Notes: generated from the letters alone by a model not told the origin. A stretch of 64,000 nt of DNA from Ehrlichia sp028752135 (GCA_028752135.1 CP082782.1:620001-684000), one strand, 5' to 3'; shown: positions 48,346 through 58,135, counted from the stretch's first letter. A program made the numbers and translations.

Positions 48346-50103
48346 ATGATCAAGTATGATAAATTAGGAATTAGTTCTGTGTTTATTTTAGTAGTTGCAT
48401 CTGCAATAGTAATACCAGTGCTTAATGCTAAAAAAATAGTTCAAATTAGTAATAAAAATATTTTTATAATTGAACTATTACTTGTATTGCTTTTAATTGC
48501 TATGATGTTTCTTACAATTCTAATGTATTGTACTGATACTCATGTTGCTGAATCTGAGATTTCTACTTCTAGTGATGATTTGAAAATTGATGGTGCGGCA
48601 GATAATGTTAAATTAAGTATGCAATGTGATGTTGCTGAATCAGATGGTAATCCTAGTCCAGAACTTAATTCTAGTACTTTGCCAGTGAGTATAGCGCATG
48701 ATTCTTCAACGAAGAAAGATATTCTTAAATCAGAAGATAAAGGGCAGGATTCAGATGTTTTAAATCTTGGTAAAACAAATGATCCGTTATCAAGGACGCA
48801 AAGCATTACTAAAGAGGGTAAAGCACAAGATTTGGAACTTGATGATCATGCTTTGCATATTAGTAGAACAAGCAATCCTTTATTGGAGACACAAGATGTT
48901 TCTAAGCCAGAAGATGGTGAACAAGATTTGAAATTTGGTACTGATGCTTTGGGTGTTAGTAAAACAAATAGTCTGTCATTAGGGATGCAAAGTATTGCTC
49001 GATCAGAGGATAGACATACAAGTTTTAAGCTTGATGGTAGTAATTTGAAAACTGCAAGTAGAGCAAATGATAAGGCTATATCTAAAGTAAAAGGTGATCT
49101 TAAGGAAAAAGATAGAAGTACTTCTAGAAATCAGGTTAGTAAGGCTAGTAAAGAGACAAAAGCTAGTGTTAAAAAAGCTGAACCCATTACTCTTAAAAGA
49201 ACTATTAGTCCTGTGGTACATACTTGCGATAATTGTTGTAAAAATTTAGATACTTTTAGTCTAACTAGAAGTTTATATCTAAAACTTCCAATCATTAGCA
49301 AAGGTGTTGCTGAATTTGAATCTGTCCAAGAAAAGCAAGATTTGAGACTTGAAACATATAAGAATTATATATTCCATAGAGCTTTTAGGCAGGAATTTGA
49401 TTTAATGTTATTTAAATTTAATTATAAAAATAAGTCTAGAAAACAAAAGGTTGATTTTTTAAAGTTATATTCCAGCGATCCTTCAAGTGGAGTAGAATCT
49501 TATGGGACAAAGTCAGAGCTCAGAAAAATGGTTTTTTATGCTAGGATAATTTGTTGTGGGAATCTTTTATTGGATTCTTATAGTAAAGATACTAAGCTAT
49601 TTATTAAAACATTAGCTAGAGTAAAAATAGGAGATCTATCTGATTTAATTCCTTCAACCAGAGAGTTATTATTTAACAGTACTAATATTTGTTTGTTTAA
49701 TAAAAAAGCAGCTTTAACTTTGAGAATAAGAAAATTGCTTAAGAACAGTAGTAATTTTATTCCACAAAAAACACCGAAGAAAGATTATAGTGCTAAACTT
49801 TGCTATAGTTTATGTATTTTAGAAAGTTTAAAGTGTAGTTTTGTATATGATATACAAGGTATAAGGGATAGAATTGATCAATTGCTGTTACAATTAAATA
49901 CAATGAGTGCTGCTATAAAACTTGGTGAACAGGATATACAGGGAAGTTATCATTTTATAGATTTAGACAGTATTTGTGATGGGACTACAGCACATACTAA
50001 TGCTGATTATAATGCTATGTTAAGTGAATTACAGAAAGGTGAAAGTTTACAAGAACAAAGTATTACTTCAGTGAATGGATCTTTAGCTAGGTGTGGTAAC
50101 TAA
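48346..50103 (+). CDS. Array paralog: two-helix membrane protein, 585 aa
   Basis: Function is unknown. Two hydrophobic helices (about residues 9-27 and 41-62) form an N-terminal hairpin. A Ser/Asp/Lys-rich region then contains three imperfect repeats of about 30 residues (about 131-225), each beginning with a QD pair and containing a K/RTN/S motif. A Cys cluster (HTCDNCCKNL, about 290) precedes a C-terminal helical domain (from about 380) containing ARIICCGNLLLDSYSKDTKLFIKTLA. That domain matches ARIVCCFPDLLNFYSKDIKKRIKELA in the next gene, showing they are paralogs. Intact. The hairpin design resembles inclusion-membrane proteins, which is inference. Confidence 0.85.
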   Translation: MIKYDKLGISSVFILVVASAIVIPVLNAKKIVQISNKNIFIIELLLVLLLIAMMFLTILMYCTDTHVAESEISTSSDDLKIDGAADNVKLSMQCDVAESDGNPSPELNSSTLPVSIAHDSSTKKDILKSEDKGQDSDVLNLGKTNDPLSRTQSITKEGKAQDLELDDHALHISRTSNPLLETQDVSKPEDGEQDLKFGTDALGVSKTNSLSLGMQSIARSEDRHTSFKLDGSNLKTASRANDKAISKVKGDLKEKDRSTSRNQVSKASKETKASVKKAEPITLKRTISPVVHTCDNCCKNLDTFSLTRSLYLKLPIISKGVAEFESVQEKQDLRLETYKNYIFHRAFRQEFDLMLFKFNYKNKSRKQKVDFLKLYSSDPSSGVESYGTKSELRKMVFYARIICCGNLLLDSYSKDTKLFIKTLARVKIGDLSDLIPSTRELLFNSTNICLFNKKAALTLRIRKLLKNSSNFIPQKTPKKDYSAKLCYSLCILESLKCSFVYDIQGIRDRIDQLLLQLNTMSAAIKLGEQDIQGSYHFIDLDSICDGTTAHTNADYNAMLSELQKGESLQEQSITSVNGSLARCGN

Positions 50104-50497
50104 ATATTCTATATTATTTAAATAAGAACCAGCAGTTTTTGAATTTATTATATTCTATTTTCATATAGTTTCTTGTGTTATTGATTATATTAAAAGATAG
50201 GGAGCATTAGAAACATTCCTTGTAACGTTTTGTCTGTATTTAGAATAAATGTAAATTCTACTATCTTTAAATTTATATCTTTGAGTCTTACATTGTATTG
50301 TGCATACTATAGTAGATATAGTAGGATATTTATAAACAAGATAACTTTCTGTTGTTAGTAAAATTTTAAAGCTTAATTTAATAGATATGTATTTAGAAAA
50401 TTAGTATATTATTTTGATATATTAAAGATTTTTTTATTAACTATTGATTTTAAAAAATAAATGTTTAATAGTATAGTAAATAATATTAGAGCTTTAT
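50104..50497. other. Spacer between array genes
   Basis: About 390 AT-rich bases without a gene. Array spacers are generally of this size and presumably contain the promoter of the next paralog. Confidence 0.4.
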
Positions 50498-52768
50498 ATG
50501 GGTCAAAATTGTATTTTTCCAGGAAAGTGTACATGTGTTATTACAAGTTTGTATATTATTACAACAATCACAATTATTGTTATTAATTTTGATAAAATAA
50601 AACAAGATAAACTTTGTGTACTGCAATGTCTGGGAGTAGCTTTTGTGTGGTTCTTGATAGCGGTTGGAGTTATGTTACACTTTAGACAGAAAGAATTGTC
50701 AGAAAGTGATGATAGATCTGAACGTGAAAGTCCTACACTTGTTTGTTCTGAATGTAGTACTGATCCTGTTATAGATCTTGATAAACATAAACCTTTAAAT
50801 ATTACTGTTGATTATCATGACTTATTTCGTGATTCAAAGGTATTTATGGATTTATTACAAAGTCTTAAAAGTATTACGATTTATCCATATGATGTAGGGA
50901 CAGTACACTTAAAAGGAAAAAATCATAGTCCACGTTTAAATAGGGTTAAGTCTTATGTTTTTCCAAAATTCAAGGAATGTTTTATTGGAATTTTGAGTAA
51001 AATTACACATTTACCTATTGAAAATTGTTCTTATGATGTAGAGCAGTTAAAAGATGTATTGGGTGATGACTTTGTATTTGCTGTGTTATCTGCTCAATTT
51101 ATTTATAAAAATTCAATCTTATGTTATGAATATCCATCTATATTTGAAGAAAAGATTCTTTACCTAGCTAAATTATCTCTGTCTAATATGCCAGCAGAGG
51201 CACGTGAAAATGCATGCAGTAAGATAAAAGAGTTGTTAGGTCAAGAAGTATATTATGTTGGTGATCAGTATATTCCGATGTTGAAAAATATATTTTATGA
51301 ATATACTAGTAGTGATTGTCTGTCTAAAGTTCATGTTGAAAGTGATTTCTATAAAATTGCAGATGTAGATGAACAGATTAAAGCTTTAAAAAAGCTGTTT
51401 GTCATAAGTACTTTACAATATTATAGCATATATGACATTGATATTTATAAGGAAAAAATAGATTTAGCATCTAGTATAATTAAATCTTTGACTAAGGATT
51501 CAAATTCTCCTGTTGCGAAAAGTGTTATTGATGCTGCAGAGAAAATGAAAAGATTAGGTTTTACAATACCAATACTGAAAAGTGCGTGTAAGATAGAAAA
51601 TGCAGCAGAAATAATAGATGAATCTTTTGGGAAAATAAGAATTGATGCTATACATCAATATTGTTTACTCTATTCACTTACGATAAATCCTCCCGTAAAT
51701 ACTCTTGTGAGTATTGAGGGTGATTATATTATAACTATATGTGATGAATTTGTAGGGAAAGAATTACAAAAAGCTAATCACAGAAAAGCATATGATGCTT
51801 TATGTAATGCAGTATTCGAATGTAGTGTTATGACAAAAACGTTAAACTTTTTAGTACATTTTGCTCTTTTGATGAATAAGATTAAGGTTGAAGTATCAAG
51901 GATGGAAGAGAGAAGTTTAGAATGTTATAAAGAAGTTTATGAGGATATGTATAAGTGTTATTTTGCAGTAGATGAAATGATTAGTAATCCTATTGATTTT
52001 TGTAACAGATGTGCACCTGATCAGAGTAGAGATGATAAGCATTATGTTTTGTTCACACGTTTTGCATTAAAGTTTGGTAGGGACTTAATGGAATGTAATT
52101 CTCTAGTTAATCCTATTATGCCTATTGAACAAGAATTTTCATCTAAGAAAGCGTCTATGGTAATCAGGGCTAGAATTGTTTGTTGTTTTCCTGATTTGTT
52201 GAATTTTTATTCTAAAGATATTAAGAAGCGTATAAAAGAACTTGCTTGTTTGAGGTTACCACAAGAGCCAAGTAGAGAGGATTATAGTCGTTATCTTGAT
52301 ATTTTAGAAGACGATGTTTTAGTATTTGAGAACAAAGCTGAACTAATGCAGCATTTGGGTCAGCTTTATGATAAATATTCTAACACTCTAAAGGTAGTGC
52401 AAGGATTACAAACTTTTAATAAAGAAAAATGTTTTAATTCTATTGATATTATATTTAGTAGCCTAAGGTATACTTGTTTTTATGATTCTCAAATAGTGGG
52501 AAGATGTGTTATAGATTCTGCATTTAATCATCATGCTGATAAAGGTACTATTTGTTGTGGATATACCTTCTTAGTGAAAGAAATCTTCAGAGCATTTAAA
52601 TCTGGTCGTGATTTATATGTGCCAATATGTGATGTTCCAGTTAAGCAAAAAGCTGAACATGAGTATCCTAATCAGCAGGAAAAAAAATCTGAACTACTAT
52701 TACCTTCTTCTTCTTCTGAGGAAAGTGTTGTTACTATTCCTGCTACATTTGAGTATGCTAGAATATAA
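50498..52768 (+). CDS. Array paralog: two-helix membrane protein, 756 aa
   Basis: Function unknown. The N-terminal hairpin lies at about residues 12-32 and 44-64. The rest is predicted helical and cysteine-containing, with two related domains. The first (about 150-350) has FPKFKECFIGIL and DDFVFAVLSAQFIYKN...YSIYDIDIYKEKIDLASSII, which resembles the domain of the following gene (FPEFKSCFDQLL; DEMVFIVLAARLIIRNP). The second (about 540-700) contains ARIVCCFPDLLNFYSKDIKKRIKELA and matches the upstream gene. So this protein holds both versions and links its neighbours. The tail is Ser-rich. Intact frame; no signal for cleavage; likely membrane-anchored. Confidence 0.85.
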   Translation: MGQNCIFPGKCTCVITSLYIITTITIIVINFDKIKQDKLCVLQCLGVAFVWFLIAVGVMLHFRQKELSESDDRSERESPTLVCSECSTDPVIDLDKHKPLNITVDYHDLFRDSKVFMDLLQSLKSITIYPYDVGTVHLKGKNHSPRLNRVKSYVFPKFKECFIGILSKITHLPIENCSYDVEQLKDVLGDDFVFAVLSAQFIYKNSILCYEYPSIFEEKILYLAKLSLSNMPAEARENACSKIKELLGQEVYYVGDQYIPMLKNIFYEYTSSDCLSKVHVESDFYKIADVDEQIKALKKLFVISTLQYYSIYDIDIYKEKIDLASSIIKSLTKDSNSPVAKSVIDAAEKMKRLGFTIPILKSACKIENAAEIIDESFGKIRIDAIHQYCLLYSLTINPPVNTLVSIEGDYIITICDEFVGKELQKANHRKAYDALCNAVFECSVMTKTLNFLVHFALLMNKIKVEVSRMEERSLECYKEVYEDMYKCYFAVDEMISNPIDFCNRCAPDQSRDDKHYVLFTRFALKFGRDLMECNSLVNPIMPIEQEFSSKKASMVIRARIVCCFPDLLNFYSKDIKKRIKELACLRLPQEPSREDYSRYLDILEDDVLVFENKAELMQHLGQLYDKYSNTLKVVQGLQTFNKEKCFNSIDIIFSSLRYTCFYDSQIVGRCVIDSAFNHHADKGTICCGYTFLVKEIFRAFKSGRDLYVPICDVPVKQKAEHEYPNQQEKKSELLLPSSSSEESVVTIPATFEYARI

Positions 52769-53131
52769 TTTTTAATGAAAAAAGTTCAGAATATTTATTT
52801 TATTTATGCTCACCAGTATATGATATCTACTTTAGCAGAGAAGCTGAGAATAATTTCTGTTATTTAGTATTTCAGATATATTCATTATAGATCACAAATT
52901 AATTGATTAATAATAATGGTGTGTGTGAAGGAGAGGAAACTTTATTAGTTAAAATGGTATTATTAATCTATAATGTTATAATGGAAAAATTTTATATTAT
53001 ATACAAAATAATTATTATTTTTTATTTATTAATGGAATTATAGGAAGTTTCTAATATTATAAAGCTGTATTTTCATTTATTTTTTATGAAATATATTTTA
53101 TAATAGTAAAAGAATTAATATTTGTGATCTA
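52769..53131. other. Spacer between array genes
   Basis: About 360 AT-rich bases with no gene. The last 60 bases (TTTCATTTATTTTTTATGAAATATATTTTATAAT-like, near 53070-53104) resemble the promoter block seen before later array genes. Confidence 0.4.
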
Positions 53132-54898
53132 ATGAAAAGTAATAAAAGGTTAGTATTTAATATTCTAATAGGCACATTAGCCAACTGTATATTAGTAGCA
53201 CTAACAGTAGCGCTAGTATTACATTATATTAAAATTATTGAACTAAGTAAGAATAATATTATAAAGATTTTAATACCTTGTATATTACTTTATGTAGGTA
53301 ACGTAGTATTTTTTACTATTAAACTTAGTAAGTATGTTAGCCATGAAAATACTGAACTTAAAGAGGTTGCACGTGAAATTGTATCTGATCTTAAACTTCT
53401 TACTGAGGGACAGTGTAATAGACATGAGGCTTTACGTTGTTCTATAGATGAGTCTCATGAACAATTCAAATCATCAAAAAGATGTATCTTTTTCTTTCCG
53501 GAATTTAAGAGTTGTTTTGATCAATTATTAGATATGATGTTTAACTATGGTGTATTGACAGTAAATAATGTAGATGCTGTTAATACTGGAATAATGGAAT
53601 CTAAGTTAAAGGATGAAATGGTCTTTATTGTGTTGGCAGCGCGATTAATTATTAGAAACCCTATGTTAGGTATTATGTATTCTAAATCCATGCTTGGCCA
53701 TATTCAGTCGTTATCTTTATTGTCTATAGAGGATGATAAATCAACGCAAATGAGTAAGTGTGCAGCTGAAAAAATAGTGGGGTTATTAGATAACAAAGTT
53801 TATAGTATTAATAGTTGGGGTAGATTTGCAGAGATATTCCATAAATCATTTAATATGTGTCTAAAAGAATACAGTGATGTTCTTGTTAAAGATTATGCTA
53901 CTTTATGTAAATGCGAAGATAGTAATAAAAAGAACAGGGCTTTAGCTGGTTTATTTAAAATTGCTAGCTTTAAATATTATTTTGTGCATGACTTTACATG
54001 CGGAATAAGAGACAGTATAGAATTGGCGGATAAAATAGTAAGTGAGTATAAGCAAACAGAAGCGAAGGATACTGATGTTATTAGTGTAATTAATGGAGTA
54101 TCTAGGAATGATGTTAAGGTAAAGAAAGGTTTTTCTTTTACTAAGGAATATTCAAGTGTATTTTCTGGTTTTTTAAAATCATTAAAAGTACCGAATACAT
54201 TGATAGATGAAAGATCAGCTTCAACTAAAGAAGAAATATCTGCTATGATTACTGGATCTAGTTATTCTGCTAATGGAGAAAAAGTACTTAGTAAGCCTAA
54301 ACAGTTGGATCATACAGCTGCTGAAAAACTATTAACATCTAGATCACAATCTTCTCAGGAAAAATTAGAACGTAATGATGTATTAACTAGGGGATCATTG
54401 TCTGAGCAGCAAGCTGAGGAAAAAATCACATCTAATATGCAATCTCCTCCCCAGACTGAAAAAGAAGTATCTGGTATTCCTCCTGAATCTAATGATTTTG
54501 TTAGTGGAGAAAGAGTACTTAATCAGCCTCAACAGTTGGATCATACAGCTGCTGAAAAACTATTAACATCTAGATCACAATCTTCTCAGGAAGAATTAGA
54601 ACGTAATGATATATTAGCTAGGGGATCATTATCTGAGCAGCAAGCTGAGGAAAAAATCACATCTAATATGCAATCTCCTCCCCAGACTGAAAAAGAAGTA
54701 TCTGGTATTCCTCCTGAATCTAATGATTTTGTTAGTGGAGAAAGAGTACTTAATCAGCCTCAACAGTTGGATCATACAGCTGCTGAAAAACTATTAACAT
54801 CTAGATCACAATCTTCTCAGGAAGAATTAGAACGTAATGATATATTAGCTAGGGGATCATTATCTGAGCAGCAAGCTGAGGAAAAAAATCACATCTAA
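53132..54898 (+). CDS. First open part: membrane hairpin, helical domain, repeats 1-3
   Basis: The 588-residue frame as read without correction. It ends with SEQQAEEKNHI, where the extra A in repeat 3 shifts the frame into a stop. It would be a membrane-anchored protein with three 77-residue repeats but no C-terminal domain, so it could still be a functional short form. Confidence 0.7.
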   Translation: MKSNKRLVFNILIGTLANCILVALTVALVLHYIKIIELSKNNIIKILIPCILLYVGNVVFFTIKLSKYVSHENTELKEVAREIVSDLKLLTEGQCNRHEALRCSIDESHEQFKSSKRCIFFFPEFKSCFDQLLDMMFNYGVLTVNNVDAVNTGIMESKLKDEMVFIVLAARLIIRNPMLGIMYSKSMLGHIQSLSLLSIEDDKSTQMSKCAAEKIVGLLDNKVYSINSWGRFAEIFHKSFNMCLKEYSDVLVKDYATLCKCEDSNKKNRALAGLFKIASFKYYFVHDFTCGIRDSIELADKIVSEYKQTEAKDTDVISVINGVSRNDVKVKKGFSFTKEYSSVFSGFLKSLKVPNTLIDERSASTKEEISAMITGSSYSANGEKVLSKPKQLDHTAAEKLLTSRSQSSQEKLERNDVLTRGSLSEQQAEEKITSNMQSPPQTEKEVSGIPPESNDFVSGERVLNQPQQLDHTAAEKLLTSRSQSSQEELERNDILARGSLSEQQAEEKITSNMQSPPQTEKEVSGIPPESNDFVSGERVLNQPQQLDHTAAEKLLTSRSQSSQEELERNDILARGSLSEQQAEEKNHI

Positions 54899-55300
54899 TA
54901 TGCAATCTCCTCCCCAGACTGAAAAAGAAGTATCTGGTATTCCTCCTGAATCTAATGATTCTGCTAATGGAGAAAGAGTACTTGATCAGCCTCAACAGTT
55001 GGATCATGCAGCTGCTGAAAAATTATTAACATCTAGATCACAATCTTCTCAGGAAAAATTAGAACATAATGATGTATTAGCTAGGGAATCATTATCTGAG
55101 CAGCAAGCTGAGGAAAAAATCACATCTAGTATGCAGTCTCCTCCCCAGAATGAAAAAAAAGTATCTGATGTTGCTCCTGAATCTAATGATTCTGCTAACA
55201 GTGAAAAAGTGCTTAACCAATCTAAGCAGTTAACTCATGCTTCAACTGAAGAACTGTCAACATCTAAGCGAAAGTCTTCTCGGAAAAGATTGAAACGAGT
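54271..55300 (+). repeat. 231-bp tandem repeat, about five copies
   Basis: The marker CAGTTGGATCATACAGCTGC (or close variants) starts at 54302, 54533, 54764, 54996 and 55227, a spacing of 231, 231, 232 and 231 bases. Copies 2 and 3 are almost identical, copies 1 and 4 differ slightly, and copy 5 is degenerate. The unit encodes 77 residues, rich in Ser, Glu, Gln and Lys, with RSQSSQE, SLSEQQAEEK and PPESND motifs. The odd spacing of 232 is the extra A in the third unit's A-tract. Confidence 0.93.
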
Positions 55301-55532
55301 AAGTGGTAATGTATCACCTATAGAAGTACTACTTATTAAAAAATATCAGTATTGTGCTAAACTTACTGGTACAAGTTCTTATGATGAAGCTAAGAAATGT
55401 AAAGGAATGTTAGTTCAGCAATCAGAAAGTGTGAAATCTATGCATGAAGTTATATTATCTAACTTAAAGAGGTATGATGGCATGTATGGTTCCATTTATC
55501 TAGAAAAAGTAATAAATATATTTCTCAATTAA
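54900..55532 (+). CDS. Second open part: repeats 4-5 and start of C-terminal domain
   Basis: A 210-codon frame starting with an in-frame ATG inside the repeat (MQSPPQTEKEVSG). It is the continuation of the repeat frame after the extra A. It ends LEKVINIFLN at the second A-tract break. Independent expression is doubtful, as no ribosome-binding site is apparent. Confidence 0.5.
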   Translation: MQSPPQTEKEVSGIPPESNDSANGERVLDQPQQLDHAAAEKLLTSRSQSSQEKLEHNDVLARESLSEQQAEEKITSSMQSPPQNEKKVSDVAPESNDSANSEKVLNQSKQLTHASTEELSTSKRKSSRKRLKRVSGNVSPIEVLLIKKYQYCAKLTGTSSYDEAKKCKGMLVQQSESVKSMHEVILSNLKRYDGMYGSIYLEKVINIFLN

Positions 55533-55624
55533 TAAGAAAAATAAAAGATTTTGCTAACAGTATTCAGCAAGAAGTAATTACATTATCATGTTGTGATGAA
55601 TTATGTATAGGTAATTTTAAGTGT

Positions 55625-56134
55625 TTGCTAAAGCAACAAGAAAAATATAGTGTATGTTGGCAGAAATATATTTTATCAATGACAGAATTATTCAAATATG
55701 AGGAGAAAAGATATCTCGAAGGTGTTTATCATAGCTCAGAAGAGGAAGAACTTGTATTGCGTGAGAAATTAAAAATAGCAAGTGATAATTTTCACGAACA
55801 ATCAGAAATTTTGGATAATATGCAATTGCAATTGAAAGGTACCATGCAATCTTTAATTGATATGCAAAGTACTGAAGTTAGTAAATTATATAAGAGTTAT
55901 AAACGATATAGTATGTCTTTATTATCTGAAAGCAGTCGATATATCAAAGCTTTGAAAGGAAAGTTCTCTTTTTATGAACAACTGCGTGAATGTATGCAGG
56001 AAGGGAATTATATTAGGCAGATGATAAAAAAGTGTAATAACATCATGTTTAAGCAAGAGATATTGAAAGAGAGGACAGAAAGTAAGTCTGTATCTGCTAG
56101 TATTGTTGGTAAAGCTATACGAAGTGTGAAATGA
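55625..56134 (+). CDS. Third open part: helical C-terminal domain
   Basis: The open frame actually continues upstream to about 55512 (YISQLIRKIKDFANSIQQEVI). It encodes a predicted helical, glutamate-rich domain (MTELFKYEEKRYLEGVYHSSEEEELVLREKL) similar in layout to the C-terminal domains of the other array genes. It lacks a convincing start of its own, so it is probably part of the upstream gene. Confidence 0.5.
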   Translation: MLKQQEKYSVCWQKYILSMTELFKYEEKRYLEGVYHSSEEEELVLREKLKIASDNFHEQSEILDNMQLQLKGTMQSLIDMQSTEVSKLYKSYKRYSMSLLSESSRYIKALKGKFSFYEQLRECMQEGNYIRQMIKKCNNIMFKQEILKERTESKSVSASIVGKAIRSVK

Positions 56135-56402
56135 TGTATTGTTTGTAATTAGTCTGTTATCTGGTTAAAAATGAGTATTTTATAAAGTTTATAATTTAAG
56201 ATATATCTCACTATGATTATATCAAAGTAAGGTTATAGTAGTATATATTATGAAAGATGTGAATTCAGTCTAATGATTTAGATAAATATATATAAGTTTA
56301 TATTATATAAATAATAATTAAAATAAATTACTTCTATTGTTTAAAAATAATTAAAGATTTTATATTATAAGTATCGTTATTTAATTAACAGATTAAATTT
56401 TA

Positions 56403-56432
56403 TTCATTATTTTATAAATATTGTGATATTAT
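56403..56432 (+). promoter_or_regulatory. Array promoter-like block
   Basis: TTCATT (56403-56408) and TATTAT (56427-56432) are 18 bases apart, in a block that aligns with those at 58406, 62376 and 63608 (shared TTTATAAATAT/TTGTAAAATAT core). It lies about 30 bases before the ATG at 56461. Confidence 0.4.
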
Positions 56433-56460
56433 TAACAAGTTGATATTTTTTTTATGATTT

Positions 56461-57114
56461 ATGAAACATTATAGAAAGTTATTGTTTAAAGTAATAGTAA
56501 GTTTAGCGGTTATCTACGTAGGTATTGTATTAATAGTACATTTTGTAAACTCTGTTAAATTGAGTCGGGGTTACATTATAGGAATTTCAATATTTCCTTG
56601 TGTATTACTCTTGGCAACGATTGGATTATTGTTTTCAGATCAAATTAGTAAGTGTATAAGTAGTAGGCAAGAATCTCAACATAGTCATGAAAATACTACT
56701 ATAGAATCTGTACTAAATGATACTATGAAAATGTTGTTGATATCAAAAAATGAACTTGTTGAGATGTTAGGAAATCAAAGAGATAGTGTTTCTAATATAA
56801 AACAAAAGATAGAAGGACAGAGTAATTGTCAATATAAAGGTATAAAGAAGCAGATTGTGTGTTTGGAAAAATCCCAACAAGGTTATGCTGATTATTTAGA
56901 ACAATATATTGAATTAGTGCGATATAACATGGCAAGTGAAGTTGATCTTATCAAGAGTTATTCTGCCCAACAGCAAAAATTGTCTCCAGATCATATTTAT
57001 GTTCAGGTGAATGAGCATGTAAAACAAGAAAATGAACTGTTTACTAAATTAGCAGAAAAGGAAAGGCAAAGAAAAAAATTGAAAAAAGAGTTAAGTATCA
57101 AATTAGAATGTTAA
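56461..57114 (+). CDS. First open part: membrane hairpin and coiled-coil segment
   Basis: A 217-residue frame with the two N-terminal helices and a helical segment (QRDSVSNIKQKIEGQ...LEKSQQGYADYLEQYIELVRYNMASEVDLI), parallel to the A segment of the following gene. It ends in a Lys-rich stretch at the first A7 tract. Confidence 0.65.
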   Translation: MKHYRKLLFKVIVSLAVIYVGIVLIVHFVNSVKLSRGYIIGISIFPCVLLLATIGLLFSDQISKCISSRQESQHSHENTTIESVLNDTMKMLLISKNELVEMLGNQRDSVSNIKQKIEGQSNCQYKGIKKQIVCLEKSQQGYADYLEQYIELVRYNMASEVDLIKSYSAQQQKLSPDHIYVQVNEHVKQENELFTKLAEKERQRKKLKKELSIKLEC

Positions 57115-57602
57115 GCAAAGAAGAAGGTATAATAGAAAACTTTGAAATGTATATGAGATGTAATGATACTCATATAAAACAATGTTTAAATCGCTGGGGT
57201 ACAGAAGTTGTAAGATGTAGTATTAATATTAGTGAGTTAATGTTTAGTGTATACACTCAAGGTGGTATTGGTCCTTTATTAGATGGCCAAATGCGTAGGA
57301 GAGAAATATTTAATAAATTTATTGAAAACGAAACGGAAATTTCTACGCATCAGCTACAAGGAGAAAGTAGTAATGTAGGAACATCTTTTTATATGCTGCA
57401 GTCAAGTGATGAAGATGCGAAACCATCGACTAATTTTAATTTATCTGATCATAAGGCATTAAGTCATGAATTGGAAAGAATCAGTGCTATTGAAAATGAA
57501 CTAATAGAAGAAATAGAGGATGATGAAGATGAACTATACGACCGTATACAATATCTTTATGAAGATTTAGAAAAAAACAAGATATGTGTAATAGCGTGCT
57601 AA
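57108..57602 (+). CDS. Second open part: B-type segment and acidic helix
   Basis: A 164-codon frame beginning MLSKEEGIIENFEMYMRC, similar to the VESFSIFCRGF segments of the next gene. It ends with an acidic stretch (ELIEEIEDDEDELYDRIQYLYEDLE) at the second A7 tract. The ATG overlaps the previous stop, so translational restart is conceivable. Confidence 0.55.
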   Translation: MLSKEEGIIENFEMYMRCNDTHIKQCLNRWGTEVVRCSINISELMFSVYTQGGIGPLLDGQMRRREIFNKFIENETEISTHQLQGESSNVGTSFYMLQSSDEDAKPSTNFNLSDHKALSHELERISAIENELIEEIEDDEDELYDRIQYLYEDLEKNKICVIAC

Positions 57603-58135
57603 ATCATAAAAGCGTATCTAGTATTAGTCCAAAGTTAAAAAATATGCTACTAGAGTTGCAAAAACTTATAGAAAAGAATTCTTTGTATTTGAAGGATTAT
57701 TATAAATGTTTTGCAGCATATATCAAAGACAGTAAGGAATATTGTTTAGGTAGTGAATTTGATGAAGATGTTTTTAATCAGAGTTATAGAAATCGCAATT
57801 ACATAAGTAGTTTTTTAGGACATAGAGTAAGTGGAGTAATTGATCAAATAAATGAAATTATAGAGGGAATAGAAAAAGGAATTAGACATATAAAAACACT
57901 AGAAATGCGAGATTTTGTAATTCAATGTAATAAGTTGCTAGATGCTTATTATGTTGATTCAGTTGTATCATGGGATGATGAGCTTGATGATTTTTTTGAG
58001 CACCAGAAAGATAGTATTATAAAGTTAAAAGATTGTATATTGGAAAAAAGAAATATTGTAGCTAAATTGCAAAGAGCAGCAGAGGATACTGCAAATGTTA
58101 CTGTTGTTAGTCAAGGTATTCAAAGTATCAATTAG
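57584..58135 (+). CDS. Third open part: C-terminal helical domain
   Basis: A 183-codon frame (SPKLKNMLLELQKLIEKNSLYLKDYYKCFAAYIKDSKE...) alignable by eye with the C-terminal domain of the 341-residue paralog (HPDLKSLLQELQEL...YCESYVYYVK). Its ATG overlaps the preceding frame by 19 bases. Confidence 0.55.
   Translation: MCNSVLNHKSVSSISPKLKNMLLELQKLIEKNSLYLKDYYKCFAAYIKDSKEYCLGSEFDEDVFNQSYRNRNYISSFLGHRVSGVIDQINEIIEGIEKGIRHIKTLEMRDFVIQCNKLLDAYYVDSVVSWDDELDDFFEHQKDSIIKLKDCILEKRNIVAKLQRAAEDTANVTVVSQGIQSIN

Larger units (their letters stand above)
53132..56134 (+). pseudogene. Array paralog with 77-aa repeats, two A-tract frameshifts
   Basis: If two single-A errors are corrected, this is one gene of about 1,000 codons. 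It has an N-terminal membrane hairpin (about 9-31 and 42-63), a helical domain shared with the 756-residue neighbour (DEMVFIVLAARLIIRNPMLGIMYSKSM, about 150-310), five tandem 77-residue repeats (about 380-720), and a coiled-coil-like C-terminal part to 56134. Frame break 1 is an A7 at 54882-54888 where the other repeat copies have A6. Frame break 2 is an A5 at 55504-55508 where A6 restores LEKSNKYISQLIRKIKDF. The breaks have opposite sign and cancel. No other stop interrupts the corrected frame, which suggests selection on the full protein. Confidence 0.7.
56461..58135 (+). pseudogene. Array paralog with two A7-tract frameshifts
   Basis: Three overlapping frames form one gene of about 558 codons when one A is added to each of two A7 runs. 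The first (57072-57078) joins ERQRKK to IEKRVKYQIRMLSKEEGIIENF, at the same KEKIEK-type junction that is broken in the next gene. The second (57571-57577) joins YEDLEKK to QDMCNSVLNHKSVSSISPKLKNMLLEL. The protein has the membrane hairpin (about 8-30 and 39-58), an A-type helical segment, a B-type segment and a C-terminal helical domain shared with the 341-residue paralog. Function is unknown. The corrected frame has no other stops. Confidence 0.65.

Noticed and set aside
54271..55300. CRISPR array suggested by regular spacing
   Set aside because: The 231-base units are contiguous, coding and without unique spacers; no cas genes are present.
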